A stretch of 64,000 nucleotides of DNA. Origin: UBA11540 sp045536425. Lineage in GTDB: Bacteria > Bacillota > Clostridia > Oscillospirales > Ruminococcaceae. Numbering within the stretch: the first letter of the stretch is position 1; the number at the start of each line of letters is the position of its first letter. A program made the position numbers and the translations under genes. Below, in pieces: positions 7,577 through 15,378 of the stretch. The stretch spans positions 1-64,000 of the forward strand of contig JAZSNN010000015.1 in NCBI GenBank assembly GCA_045536425.1. The letters run 5' to 3'. A model generated the notes under the pieces. It was not told the origin of the DNA, ran no database searches, and worked only from the letters and a program-made list of their open reading frames with translations.

Positions 7577-8482
7577 ATGAAAATGCAGGTAATATTTGAT
7601 TATTTGGGATCGTTTTTGAGTGCGCTGATAAGCGTCATAAAAACCTCCTCAATTTTTGACCTTCTTGACATTTTGATAGTTGCATACCTTGTGTATAAAG
7701 GTATTCAGCTTGTCAGAGAAACACGTGCAGGCCAACTCATAAAGGGTATTGTAATTCTTTTGGTGGCATACCTTGTTTCGTTTATCTTCCAACTTCAGGT
7801 CATCAATTGGCTTTTTGTAAACGTATTTCAGTTTGGACTTTTGGCTGTTGTTGTCGTTTTCCAACCTGAGCTTCGCCGCGCTCTTGAACAGGTCGGAAGA
7901 AGCAAGTTCTCCACAAAGTTCAATCTTTTTGGAGCACACGTTGACACCGATGAAGAACAGGAAGAAAAGATATTAAACTGCATTGAAGCAATCTCCAACG
8001 CTGCTGTTGTACTTTCCTCAACAAAAACTGGTGCTCTTATGGTGATTGAGCGTGAAACAAAGCTTGGTGACATTATAAAAACGGGAACAGTTTTGGATTC
8101 ACAGCTTTCTGTTGAGTTAATAGCTAATATCTTTTTCCCCAACACTCCTCTCCATGACGGTGCTATGATAATACGTGACCAGAGAATGTATGCCGCGGGT
8201 TGTTTTCTCCCACTTTCGCAGAACAACGAGATCAGCAAACAACTTGGCACAAGACACAGAGCTGCTTTGGGTGTCAGCGAAATTTCCGATGCGATTACAA
8301 TAATAGTCTCCGAAGAAAACGGAAAGATTTCAGTTGCGAAAAACGGCGTCCTTACCAGAAACTATGATAGAGACAGTCTTTTCAAATATCTCAAAAAAGA
8401 AATGATAGTCGAGAAGACCGAGACTGATGACTCGGCTTCGAAGGACAAGATACTCATTTTCAAGAAAAGAAAATCCAAGTAA
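7577..8482 (+). CDS. cdaA: Diadenylate cyclase CdaA (membrane c-di-AMP synthase)
   Basis: CdaA makes cyclic di-AMP from two ATP at the membrane. This controls potassium and osmolyte transport and cell-wall homeostasis. Three hydrophobic helices fill about residues 10-100. The DAC domain follows, with LHDGAM (Asp about 194) and TRHRAALG (about 226), the two hallmark ATP-binding and metal-binding motifs. The length of 301 is somewhat longer than the usual 270-280 residues, owing to a Lys-rich C-terminal tail. The start follows AGGGGA. cdaR comes 28 nt later, as in other Bacillota. The usual third gene, glmM, is not next. Confidence 0.95.
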   Translation: MKMQVIFDYLGSFLSALISVIKTSSIFDLLDILIVAYLVYKGIQLVRETRAGQLIKGIVILLVAYLVSFIFQLQVINWLFVNVFQFGLLAVVVVFQPELRRALEQVGRSKFSTKFNLFGAHVDTDEEQEEKILNCIEAISNAAVVLSSTKTGALMVIERETKLGDIIKTGTVLDSQLSVELIANIFFPNTPLHDGAMIIRDQRMYAAGCFLPLSQNNEISKQLGTRHRAALGVSEISDAITIIVSEENGKISVAKNGVLTRNYDRDSLFKYLKKEMIVEKTETDDSASKDKILIFKKRKSK

Positions 8483-8510
8483 CCTGAAACACGGTACATC
8501 GAGGTAAAAT

Positions 8511-9761
8511 ATGAAGATTAAACAATTTTTACAAAACGATAATGCGGTGAGAGTGTTATCTCTGATAATAGCGGTCTTTACCTGGATATTCGTGGTAGTC
8601 GTTGTCAATCCCAATACAGAGGCGGTTGTGAAGAATATTCCTATACAGATTAACCTCTCCGGCACTTCTGCTGAGCGTCTGGGACTCGAGATTATATCTG
8701 ATGAGGTTTTGCTCGCTAACGTTACCGTTACCGGTGATCGTACTGTTATCGGTAGTCTTGATAGTGAAGATATTGAAGTTTCTGCAATTTTAACAGGTAT
8801 TTCAGAACCCGGAACCTACTCTGATATTCAGCTTCAAGTCAGAAAATCCAGTGTCGGAAAGAGCTTTGAGATAGAAACCTGTTCGCCGTCGACGATAACT
8901 CTGAAGTTTGATAGAAAAACCACCAAAACTCTACCTGTTTCTTTGGAACTCAACGACCTTACAGTTGCAGACGGGTATATGCTTGAGGAGGTAATAACTT
9001 CTCCGACCAGTATCACCGTCACAGGCCCTGAAAATGATGTAATAAAGGTTGCAGGTTGTATTGTTCGCGGCAATGTAAGTGGCGAAATTAGTGCATCTAC
9101 GGTAATAACCTCGGATATAATTCTCATTGATTCTGAGGGAAAAGAAATTGACAATCAGCATCTCACTCTAAGTGTCGATAGCGTTGATATAACCATTCCT
9201 GTTCTAAAGAGAAAAACGCTTCCCGTTGAATTTACGTATGTCAACGTTCCAGAGGGATTTGATACCGAATCCATTAACTATATGCTTTCAAACGACGTGA
9301 TTGAAGTTGCAGGCCCCGAAACCCTGATCAATCAGTGGAGTAGCATAAATGTGGGATATATTGATTTGAGTGAACTCGATTCAACCCGCGAATATGAATT
9401 CGATATTGTTCTTCCTTCTAGTTTTGTAAACGTGAAGAACATCACGACTCTCATAGCAAGATTTGTGTTGAGCGATTATGAAACCGATACCTTTACAGTT
9501 TCTAATATAAAGCTTGAGAACGTTCCCGAAGATTATGATGTCAGCGTTAATACACAGAAGATATCAAAGGTAACAATCGTCGGACCCGCTGACGTAATAT
9601 CAAAAATGACCAAAGACGAGCTCGTCGCCAAAATAGATATGAGCCAGATAGACGTAAGCAAGGGACAGTATAAGGTTCCGGTGTCTATATATTCAACGGT
9701 AAACAATAATGTTTGGGCTATCGGTGAATATTCTGTAGTGCTCAACGTAACAGAAAAATAA
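8511..9761 (+). CDS. cdaR: CdaA regulatory protein CdaR (YbbR domains)
   Basis: This 416-residue protein has one N-terminal membrane helix (about 13-33) and an extracytoplasmic part made of repeated YbbR domains, about four by eye. Each repeat carries a signature of the type ITVTGPENDV, VEVAGPETLI or VTIVGPADVI. In related species CdaR binds CdaA in the membrane and tunes its activity. The gene directly follows cdaA and is surely cotranscribed. The start follows GAGGTAAAAT. Confidence 0.92.
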   Translation: MKIKQFLQNDNAVRVLSLIIAVFTWIFVVVVVNPNTEAVVKNIPIQINLSGTSAERLGLEIISDEVLLANVTVTGDRTVIGSLDSEDIEVSAILTGISEPGTYSDIQLQVRKSSVGKSFEIETCSPSTITLKFDRKTTKTLPVSLELNDLTVADGYMLEEVITSPTSITVTGPENDVIKVAGCIVRGNVSGEISASTVITSDIILIDSEGKEIDNQHLTLSVDSVDITIPVLKRKTLPVEFTYVNVPEGFDTESINYMLSNDVIEVAGPETLINQWSSINVGYIDLSELDSTREYEFDIVLPSSFVNVKNITTLIARFVLSDYETDTFTVSNIKLENVPEDYDVSVNTQKISKVTIVGPADVISKMTKDELVAKIDMSQIDVSKGQYKVPVSIYSTVNNNVWAIGEYSVVLNVTEK

Positions 9762-9765
9762 CAAT

Positions 9766-9792
9766 ACAAGCGGCTGAAAAACAGTCGCTTGT
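9766..9792 (+). other. Intercistronic hairpin after cdaR
   Basis: An 11-bp stem (9766-9776 with 9782-9792, one G-T pair) with an AAAAA loop lies between cdaR and the next gene. No T run follows it, so I do not call it a terminator. It may protect the upstream mRNA or mark a processing site. Confidence 0.45.
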
Positions 9793-9811
9793 GTCGTTCA
9801 AGGAGAATTAT

Positions 9812-11386
9812 ATGCCGCTTGTAGTTTCTTCAATATCTTTGCCGATATCAGCTGTGGATAGTGATGCTGTTGCAGAAGCTGTTCGCATATCGCAGATAGC
9901 TTTCAAAGACGTTGATAGTGCGTATATTGTAAAAAAATCGGTAGATGCGCGAAAGAATAATGACATTCGTTTTGTGTATACAGTTGCTCTTGAACTTTTG
10001 TGCTCGGAGCAAGAAAAGGCATTAAAGATAAACAAAGAAAACGTAAAATATAGAGAAAAACCCTCTTTTGAGATAAATCCTACCAAGAAACTTGCAGATA
10101 GACCTGTTGTGGTTGGATTTGGACCGGCGGGAATGTTTGCAGGTCTTATATTGGCAAAATATGGATATCGGCCTATCATAATTGAGCGCGGAGCCGACGT
10201 TGAAACCAGAGTAAAGGATGTTGAATCTTTTTGGAAAAACGCTGTGCTCAATACAGAAAGCAACGTTCAATTTGGAGAGGGAGGAGCAGGTACCTTTTCT
10301 GACGGAAAGCTTACCACTCGTATCAGCGATGAATATTGCGATTTTGTTCTCCAGACCTTTGTCAAAAACGGAGCGCCAAAGGAAATACTCTATAAAGCGA
10401 AGCCACATATAGGAACTGACAATCTCAGAAAAATTGTAAAATCGATTCGCGAGGAGATTATCAGCCTTGGCGGTGAGGTCAGGTTTAATACGAAACTTGT
10501 TGATATTGAAATCAAAAACTCGTCTGTAACTAAGGCAATAACTAACCGAGGAGATATTAAAACATCAAATATCATCTTGGCTATTGGTCACAGCGCTCGC
10601 GATACCTTCGAGATGCTGCTGAAAAAAGATGTTGTTATAGAGACAAAACCTTTTTCTGTGGGAGTACGCGCTGAGCATCTGCAAGAAGATATCAACAAGG
10701 GTCTGTACGGAAAACACTTTGACGATGACCGGCTTCCTAAAGGGGAATATCAGCTTTCTTACCGAAAGGACAATAGAGCGGTATACACCTTTTGTATGTG
10801 CCCCGGTGGATTTGTTGTGCCGTCATCTTCCGAGGAAAATTCTGTTGTCACTAATGGTATGAGCGAATATAGCCGTGATGGAAAAAATGCCAACAGTGCC
10901 GTTGTGGTTTCGGTGGATAAAACGGATTTTGGTACAAATCCTCTCGACGCAATAGATTTTCAACGTCGATTGGAACGACTTGCGTTCAAAGAAGGCGGAG
11001 AGAACTATTGCGCTCCTGCACAGACACTAGAGGCATTTTTTGAAAAGAAAAAACGGCTTGAGCTGGGAAGAGTAATTCCAACGTATTCGATTGGCACCTC
11101 TGCTGCGGACTTCAATACGATTTTCCCGTCAAAAATAGCGGATATGCTTCAGATAGGTTTTAGGGTGTTTGATAAACGCATCAAGGGCTTTGGAGCAAAT
11201 GATACCGTTATAACAGGTGTTGAAACAAGGACCTCCAGCCCCGTTAGAATAACCAGAAACGAAGAATACCAAGCTGTTGGAATTGAAGGCTTGTATCCTT
11301 GCGCAGAAGGTGCAGGATATGCAGGCGGAATAGTCAGTGCCGCCGTTGACGGAATTCGTGTTGCCAAAGCGCTGATAGGAGGATGA
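9812..11386 (+). CDS. Uncharacterised FAD-dependent dehydrogenase (COG2509 type)
   Basis: This is a 524-residue flavoprotein. An N-terminal domain of about 90 residues is typical of this family. It precedes the FAD-binding Rossmann motif VVGFGPAGMFAGL, which ends with the acidic residue in IIERG. QFGEGGAGTFSDGKL and a C-terminal GLYPCAEGAGYAGG segment are further family signatures. The substrate is unknown. I choose ATG 9812, which has AAGGAG (9800-9805) 6 nt upstream. An in-frame GTG at 9791 lies inside a hairpin. The gene stop overlaps the leader of the next gene, so the two are cotranscribed. Confidence 0.85.
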   Translation: MPLVVSSISLPISAVDSDAVAEAVRISQIAFKDVDSAYIVKKSVDARKNNDIRFVYTVALELLCSEQEKALKINKENVKYREKPSFEINPTKKLADRPVVVGFGPAGMFAGLILAKYGYRPIIIERGADVETRVKDVESFWKNAVLNTESNVQFGEGGAGTFSDGKLTTRISDEYCDFVLQTFVKNGAPKEILYKAKPHIGTDNLRKIVKSIREEIISLGGEVRFNTKLVDIEIKNSSVTKAITNRGDIKTSNIILAIGHSARDTFEMLLKKDVVIETKPFSVGVRAEHLQEDINKGLYGKHFDDDRLPKGEYQLSYRKDNRAVYTFCMCPGGFVVPSSSEENSVVTNGMSEYSRDGKNANSAVVVSVDKTDFGTNPLDAIDFQRRLERLAFKEGGENYCAPAQTLEAFFEKKKRLELGRVIPTYSIGTSAADFNTIFPSKIADMLQIGFRVFDKRIKGFGANDTVITGVETRTSSPVRITRNEEYQAVGIEGLYPCAEGAGYAGGIVSAAVDGIRVAKALIGG

Positions 11387-11388
11387 AT

Positions 11389-12348
11389 ATGAGAATAGTA
11401 ATTCTTGACTCAAAAACACTTGACCCCGGTGATATTTCGTGGGATAAGATGAAAGAACTCGGCACTCTCGAAAGATATGACAGAACACCCGAAGAACTCG
11501 TTATTTCACGCATTGGCGATGCTGAAATTGTCTTTACTAACAAGACAGTTATCGACGAAACTGTTTTGAATGCTTGTCCAAACATCAAGTGGATTGGTGT
11601 GTTTGGTACAGGATATAACGTCGTAGATGCAGAAGGATGTAAAAAGAGAGGAATTCTTCTTGCCAACGTTCCCGATTATAGCACCAAAGCGGTTGCTCAA
11701 CATACCTTTGCTCTGCTTTTAGAAATTGCGTGCAGAGTAGGTGAGCACAGCGAGGCGGTTGCTCGTGGAGAATGGATTACAAGCGCAGATTTTTGCTTCT
11801 GTAATAACAGATTGATTGAGCTATATGATAAGACCTTCGGCATAATAGGCTTTGGCAATACGGGAAAGGCTGTTGCAAAGATTGCCGAAGCAATTGGAAT
11901 GAAGGTCTTGGTATATACAAGACATCCCGATTTTTCTTATGAGTCTGAAAATTTAAAGTTCGTTAGCATAGAAGAATTATATAAACAAGCTGACGTAATC
12001 AGTCTTCATTGTCCGCTTACAGAAGAAACTCGGAATATGATAAACAAGGACTCTATTGAAAAAATGAAGGATGGAGTTACCCTCATAAATACGGCGAGAG
12101 GTCCGATTGTAAACGAATACGACGTTTGTCAAGCGCTTGGCAGCGGAAAAATCTATGCATTTGGTGCAGATGTTGTCAGCGTTGAACCTATGAGAAATGA
12201 TAATCCTTTATTAAACGCAAAAAATGCTATAATCACACCTCACATAGCGTGGGCGCCCAAAGAAACCCGTGAAAGACTGATGAGGGTTTGCGTTGAAAAT
12301 CTAAAAAGCTTTTTAGAGGGGAATCCCCAAAATATAGTAAATTTTTAA
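11389..12348 (+). CDS. D-2-hydroxyacid dehydrogenase (glycerate dehydrogenase-like)
   Basis: This 319-residue NAD(P)-dependent oxidoreductase belongs to the D-isomer-specific 2-hydroxyacid dehydrogenase family. The nucleotide-binding motif is GFGNTGKAVA. The catalytic Arg lies in NTARGPIVNE, the Glu in SVEPM and the His in TPHIAW. Closest in style are the HprA-type glycerate or hydroxypyruvate reductases. It would interconvert a 2-oxoacid and its D-2-hydroxyacid in the cytosol; the exact substrate is not readable. ATG 11389 is preferred because AGGAGG (11377-11382) is 6 nt upstream. ATG 11383 would have no spacer. Confidence 0.87.
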   Translation: MRIVILDSKTLDPGDISWDKMKELGTLERYDRTPEELVISRIGDAEIVFTNKTVIDETVLNACPNIKWIGVFGTGYNVVDAEGCKKRGILLANVPDYSTKAVAQHTFALLLEIACRVGEHSEAVARGEWITSADFCFCNNRLIELYDKTFGIIGFGNTGKAVAKIAEAIGMKVLVYTRHPDFSYESENLKFVSIEELYKQADVISLHCPLTEETRNMINKDSIEKMKDGVTLINTARGPIVNEYDVCQALGSGKIYAFGADVVSVEPMRNDNPLLNAKNAIITPHIAWAPKETRERLMRVCVENLKSFLEGNPQNIVNF

Positions 12349-12360
12349 ATGGGGTTTACT

Positions 12361-12390
12361 TTGTTTCTTTTTTGTGGTAACATATATAAT
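12361..12390 (+). promoter_or_regulatory. Candidate promoter of the 96-residue orphan gene
   Basis: TTGTTT (12361-12366) and TATAAT (12385-12390) are 18 bp apart, about 48 bp before the start codon. The -35 element is weak. Confidence 0.45.
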
Positions 12391-12437
12391 GTATTGGTAT
12401 TATATTTGGCACGATAGTTGCAGATAAGGAGAAATAT

Positions 12438-12728
12438 ATGGCAAAGGAAAACAAGTACCTCTTATATAAAGGCAAACCGCTCGTAAGAAACGGAAACACG
12501 CTTTACTACGGAAATATGGGCGATCCATATGTGGTTATGCTGCAGATTATGGCAAGCGAGGATAAGAACGATTTAAAAACCGCTACAAAGGTAATCGTTC
12601 AGCTTATGTCCACTGACAGAACAAAGGACATCAAGGATATCTTTATAAAACGTAGTGAAAAAAACGGACTGTACAGTGCAATGGAGATTGCAAGCATCTG
12701 GCTCGAAAGAGCACTCGAAGAAGCGTGA
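12438..12728 (+). CDS. Conserved-looking hypothetical protein, 96 residues
   Basis: I do not recognise a family. The protein is soluble, with no signal or membrane segment. It starts with a strand-rich half (LLYKGKPLVRNGNTLYYG), then has a helical half ending in AMEIASIWLERALEEA. It has its own promoter, an AAGGAG ribosome-binding site 6-7 nt before ATG, and a strong terminator shared with sigG, so it is a real single-gene unit. It contains no Cys and no obvious catalytic residues. A regulatory or adaptor role is possible but not shown. Confidence 0.7.
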   Translation: MAKENKYLLYKGKPLVRNGNTLYYGNMGDPYVVMLQIMASEDKNDLKTATKVIVQLMSTDRTKDIKDIFIKRSEKNGLYSAMEIASIWLERALEEA

Positions 12729-12730
12729 TG

Positions 12731-12762
12731 AAAAACACCGCCAAATATTTGGCGGTGTTTTT
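12731..12762. terminator. Bidirectional terminator between the orphan gene and sigG
   Basis: A perfect 32-bp palindrome (16-bp stem if fully paired) is centred between 12746 and 12747. It is rich in GC in the middle, has A residues on one flank and T residues on the other. It can terminate both convergent units; the last codon of sigG abuts it. Confidence 0.9.
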
Positions 12763-13530
12763 TTATAGTTGGCTTTTAATATGGTTTAGAGCATTTTTTT
12801 CCAGGCGGGATACTTGAGCTTGACTAATACCTACTTCTTGTGCGACCTCCATTTGCGTTTTTCCTTGGAAAAACCTCAAGGCAAGTATCCTTTTTTCACG
12901 TTCGTTTAGCTTTTTTAGAGCATCGCGCATGGAAATTTCTTCAATCCAACTGCTGTCGTCGTTGGCATCTTTTATCTGGTCCATAATGTAAATTGTATCT
13001 CCCGAGTCGGAGTAAATAGGCTCGTTTAACGAAACGGGGTCTACAATAGCATCAAGAGCTAGAACAACCTCGTGCTTTGGCATTCCTAGCTTTTTGGATA
13101 TTTCTTCAATAGTTGGTTCTCTAGATAGTTGGTTGGTCAATTCTTCTTTAACCTGCATAGCGTGATATGCTGTGTCGCGCATAGAACGGCTGACACGAAC
13201 CGAGTTGTTATCTCTCAGATGCCTTCTGATCTCGCCAATTATCATCGGCACTGCATAGGTGGAAAATTTTACTTCGTGCGATGGATCAAAGTGGTCGATA
13301 GCTTTGATGAGCCCAATGCATCCAACCTGAAACAAATCGTCGGGATTTTCGCCTCGATTTGTAAATTTCTGTACAACACTTAGTACTAACCTGAGATTTC
13401 CGTTTATCAAAAGCTCTCTGGCGGTGTTATCTCCTTTTCGACAGCGTTCGAGCAGTTGAGTTTTTTCTTTTTCCTTTAAAACCGGCAGTTTTGAAGTGTT
13501 TACTCCGCAAATTTCGACTTTGTTTACCAT
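12763..13530 (-). CDS. sigG: RNA polymerase sporulation sigma factor SigG (forespore-specific)
   Basis: SigG drives late forespore gene expression, including small acid-soluble spore proteins and germination genes. The N terminus has the diagnostic VEICGVNTSKLPVLK of SigG. Region 2 follows, with DDLFQVGCIGLIKAID and KFSTYAVPMIIGEIRRHLRD. Region 4 carries GKTQMEVAQEVGISQAQVSRLEK. The length of 255 fits the family (260 in B. subtilis). The ATG follows TAGGAG with a short spacer. It lies just downstream of sigE on the same strand, the usual order. A possible forespore-type promoter sits in the 108-bp gap. Confidence 0.97.
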   Translation of the reverse strand: MVNKVEICGVNTSKLPVLKEKEKTQLLERCRKGDNTARELLINGNLRLVLSVVQKFTNRGENPDDLFQVGCIGLIKAIDHFDPSHEVKFSTYAVPMIIGEIRRHLRDNNSVRVSRSMRDTAYHAMQVKEELTNQLSREPTIEEISKKLGMPKHEVVLALDAIVDPVSLNEPIYSDSGDTIYIMDQIKDANDDSSWIEEISMRDALKKLNEREKRILALRFFQGKTQMEVAQEVGISQAQVSRLEKNALNHIKSQL

Positions 13531-13590
13531 TGAACTACTCCTAATATAGATTTATTTTGCTATATTAACTGTCGGCATTGTTCGCAAGAA

Positions 13591-13619
13591 AAGTATTGTC
13601 AAAACATTGGAAATGATAC
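13591..13619 (-). promoter_or_regulatory. Candidate forespore-type promoter upstream of sigG
   Basis: On the minus strand GTATC (13619-13615) is followed after exactly 17 nt by AATACTT (13597-13591). The -35 resembles the G-H-A-T-R type used by SigF and SigG except at its last base. B. subtilis sigG is transcribed by both forespore factors. The match is partial, so this is a suggestion. The same AATACTT with the same spacer occurs upstream of the Asn/Gln-rich micro-ORF near 35734. Confidence 0.35.
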
Positions 13620-13638
13620 AAAAAGGTGAAAAGAAAAA

Positions 13639-14352
13639 TTAACCGCTGAAGCTTTTTTCGAGTTCTTGGCGAAGTTGTTTTATTATCTTTTTTTCTAATC
13701 TTGAAATATATGATTGTGAAATTCCGATGAGGTCTGCGACTTCTTTTTGTGTTCTTTCAACTCCGTCGGAAAGTCCAAATCTCATCTGCATTATGGTTTT
13801 TTCACGCTCTCCTAGTCTGTTTACAGCATCTAAAAGCAGGTTTTTCTCGGCATCACGTTCCAAATCCTTGTTTATGTTGTCGTTGTCGGTGCCCAAAACA
13901 TCAGAAAGCAAAAGCTCATTTCCGTCCCAATCTATATTCAGCGGTTCTTCGATTGAAATGTCATTTTTTGAATTTGCAGTTTTTCGAATGCACATTAAAA
14001 TTTCGTTTTCTATGCATCTTGATGCATAGGTGGCAAGCTTTATATTTTTCTCAGGGCAAAAGGTGTTTACCGCCTTTATGAGTCCTATCGTACCTATGGA
14101 AATCAAGTCTTCGACTCCGATACCTGTGCTTTCAAATTTTTTTGCAATATATACTACTAATCTCAGGTTGTGGATTATAAGTTCTTGCCTTGCTTCTTCC
14201 TCTTTGATATGTTGGGATATTCTTTCGAGAATCAGCCTTTCCTCATCTGCAGTGAGCGGAGGAGGCAGAGTTTCGGGCCCGTTTATATAATCGACGTTTC
14301 TGCACAATTTGAAGAGTAGTTTTTTCACGAATTGGCGGATTTCAGAGAACAT
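13639..14352 (-). CDS. sigE: RNA polymerase sporulation sigma factor SigE (mother-cell-specific)
   Basis: SigE is the first mother-cell sigma factor. It is made as an inactive precursor and cut by SpoIIGA. The N terminus of about 25 residues, rich in Lys, Phe and Leu, is the likely pro-sequence, followed by ETLPPPLTADEE. Region 2 includes EDLISIGTIGLIKAVN and KLATYASRCIENEIL. INWDGNELLLSDVLG-type sequence and ADLIGISQSYISRLEKK complete the SigE signature. At 237 residues it is of normal length. It overlaps spoIIGA by 11 nt, which suggests coupled translation of the precursor and its protease. Confidence 0.97.
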   Translation of the reverse strand: MFSEIRQFVKKLLFKLCRNVDYINGPETLPPPLTADEERLILERISQHIKEEEARQELIIHNLRLVVYIAKKFESTGIGVEDLISIGTIGLIKAVNTFCPEKNIKLATYASRCIENEILMCIRKTANSKNDISIEEPLNIDWDGNELLLSDVLGTDNDNINKDLERDAEKNLLLDAVNRLGEREKTIMQMRFGLSDGVERTQKEVADLIGISQSYISRLEKKIIKQLRQELEKSFSG

Positions 14353-15235
14353 TTTTGCAGCCTCCTTGGCTTTTATTATTTATTAGTTCTGGGTTTAGTA
14401 TTATTTTGTATGGAGAGTTGTAGTTTCTGCTGTTGAAAACTGCAATCAAAACACGGTCTATTGCAAAACTTTCACTATCTGTTTCGAGCAAAATACCGTC
14501 CGGCTTAAAAGCGGGCAACAACGTCGAGCCGCCAACAGTTGAAACAGGTACTACTCTAAGGTTCTTTACTAAACGTGGAGAGTTCCAGCTTGCTATGTTG
14601 TCTTCAAAACACGGATTTTCCGTACTGTCAAACAGAGATTTTACGGTTTCGTAATTGCATAAAACAACCGGGTAATCGGTAAATATGTCGCTGAGGTTGT
14701 TGCCTGTGTCCATAAAACCGGGAGCAGAAATACTTTTTCCTCTGTACATAATAGTGACCGAATAGTTGCCTTCGGATATCTGTCGTGGCTTTAAAAGGTA
14801 ATTGAAAAGCAATATTCCAAGATAGGAAGCTACGGAACAAAGAACAAGAAGCACAGGTGAGATGTGAATGTAAACAGTCGAGTTTTTTATACTCATAAAG
14901 CTTGGGTTTGCTAAAAAGCAAATTCCGTAAACTATACCGCCAAACAAAAAACCAACAGAAAAAAGAACTAAAAAACAACGCAGAAAATGGGTGGGGGATA
15001 TGTACTTAAATGCGATTAGAGTTATTACAAGGGTAGAAAGAATTTTTAGGATTGTGCTTTGTAAAAATCCTATCTCTGATATAAAAGCAAAAACACAATA
15101 CAACCCACCAAAAACAGATGCAATAAGAATTCTTGCTCGATTACAAACAGCTTTTGAAAAAGCGCTGGTTATAAGAAGCAAGAAATAATTTATAATCACG
15201 TTAACCATAAAAAGTACGTCAATATATACTATCAT
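14342..15235 (-). CDS. spoIIGA: Sigma-E processing peptidase SpoIIGA
   Basis: SpoIIGA is a membrane aspartic protease that cleaves pro-SigE in the septum after a signal from the forespore. About five hydrophobic helices fill residues 1-150. The cytoplasmic protease part holds the catalytic Asp in FMDTGNNLSD (D176), as in pepsin-like half-sites. The protein has 297 residues, close to the usual 300-310. Being first in the operon, it probably takes its promoter from the 15236-15330 region, which is Spo0A-controlled in B. subtilis. I found no convincing 0A boxes there. The ribosome-binding site is GGCGGTGA. Confidence 0.93.
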   Translation of the reverse strand: MIVYIDVLFMVNVIINYFLLLITSAFSKAVCNRARILIASVFGGLYCVFAFISEIGFLQSTILKILSTLVITLIAFKYISPTHFLRCFLVLFSVGFLFGGIVYGICFLANPSFMSIKNSTVYIHISPVLLVLCSVASYLGILLFNYLLKPRQISEGNYSVTIMYRGKSISAPGFMDTGNNLSDIFTDYPVVLCNYETVKSLFDSTENPCFEDNIASWNSPRLVKNLRVVPVSTVGGSTLLPAFKPDGILLETDSESFAIDRVLIAVFNSRNYNSPYKIILNPELINNKSQGGCKNVL

Positions 15236-15320
15236 TATATCACCGCCTGCAACTTTAAGTTTATATCAAAAAAACTGATAAACTTGTCATATTATAGGAG
15301 CGTTTTGTTTCAAAATACTA

Positions 15321-15349
15321 TTTTCAAACTCGTTATTGTGTGATATAAT
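15321..15349 (+). promoter_or_regulatory. Promoter of the aconitase-family hydratase
   Basis: TTTTCA (15321-15326) and TATAAT (15344-15349) are 17 bp apart. The -10 is extended by TGTGTGA. The same 13-mer occurs upstream of rplS and tig. The 143-bp gap 15236-15378 otherwise contains only the divergent spoIIGA leader. Confidence 0.72.
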
Positions 15350-15378
15350 AATCATAATAATGTATAAGGGGAAATATT

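Noticed and set aside
9766..9792. Hairpin after cdaR as a terminator
   Set aside because: No T run follows; reading on into the next gene is likely.
15236..15320. Spo0A boxes upstream of spoIIGA
   Set aside because: Only one weak partial match (TTGTCATA) is seen; not enough to annotate.
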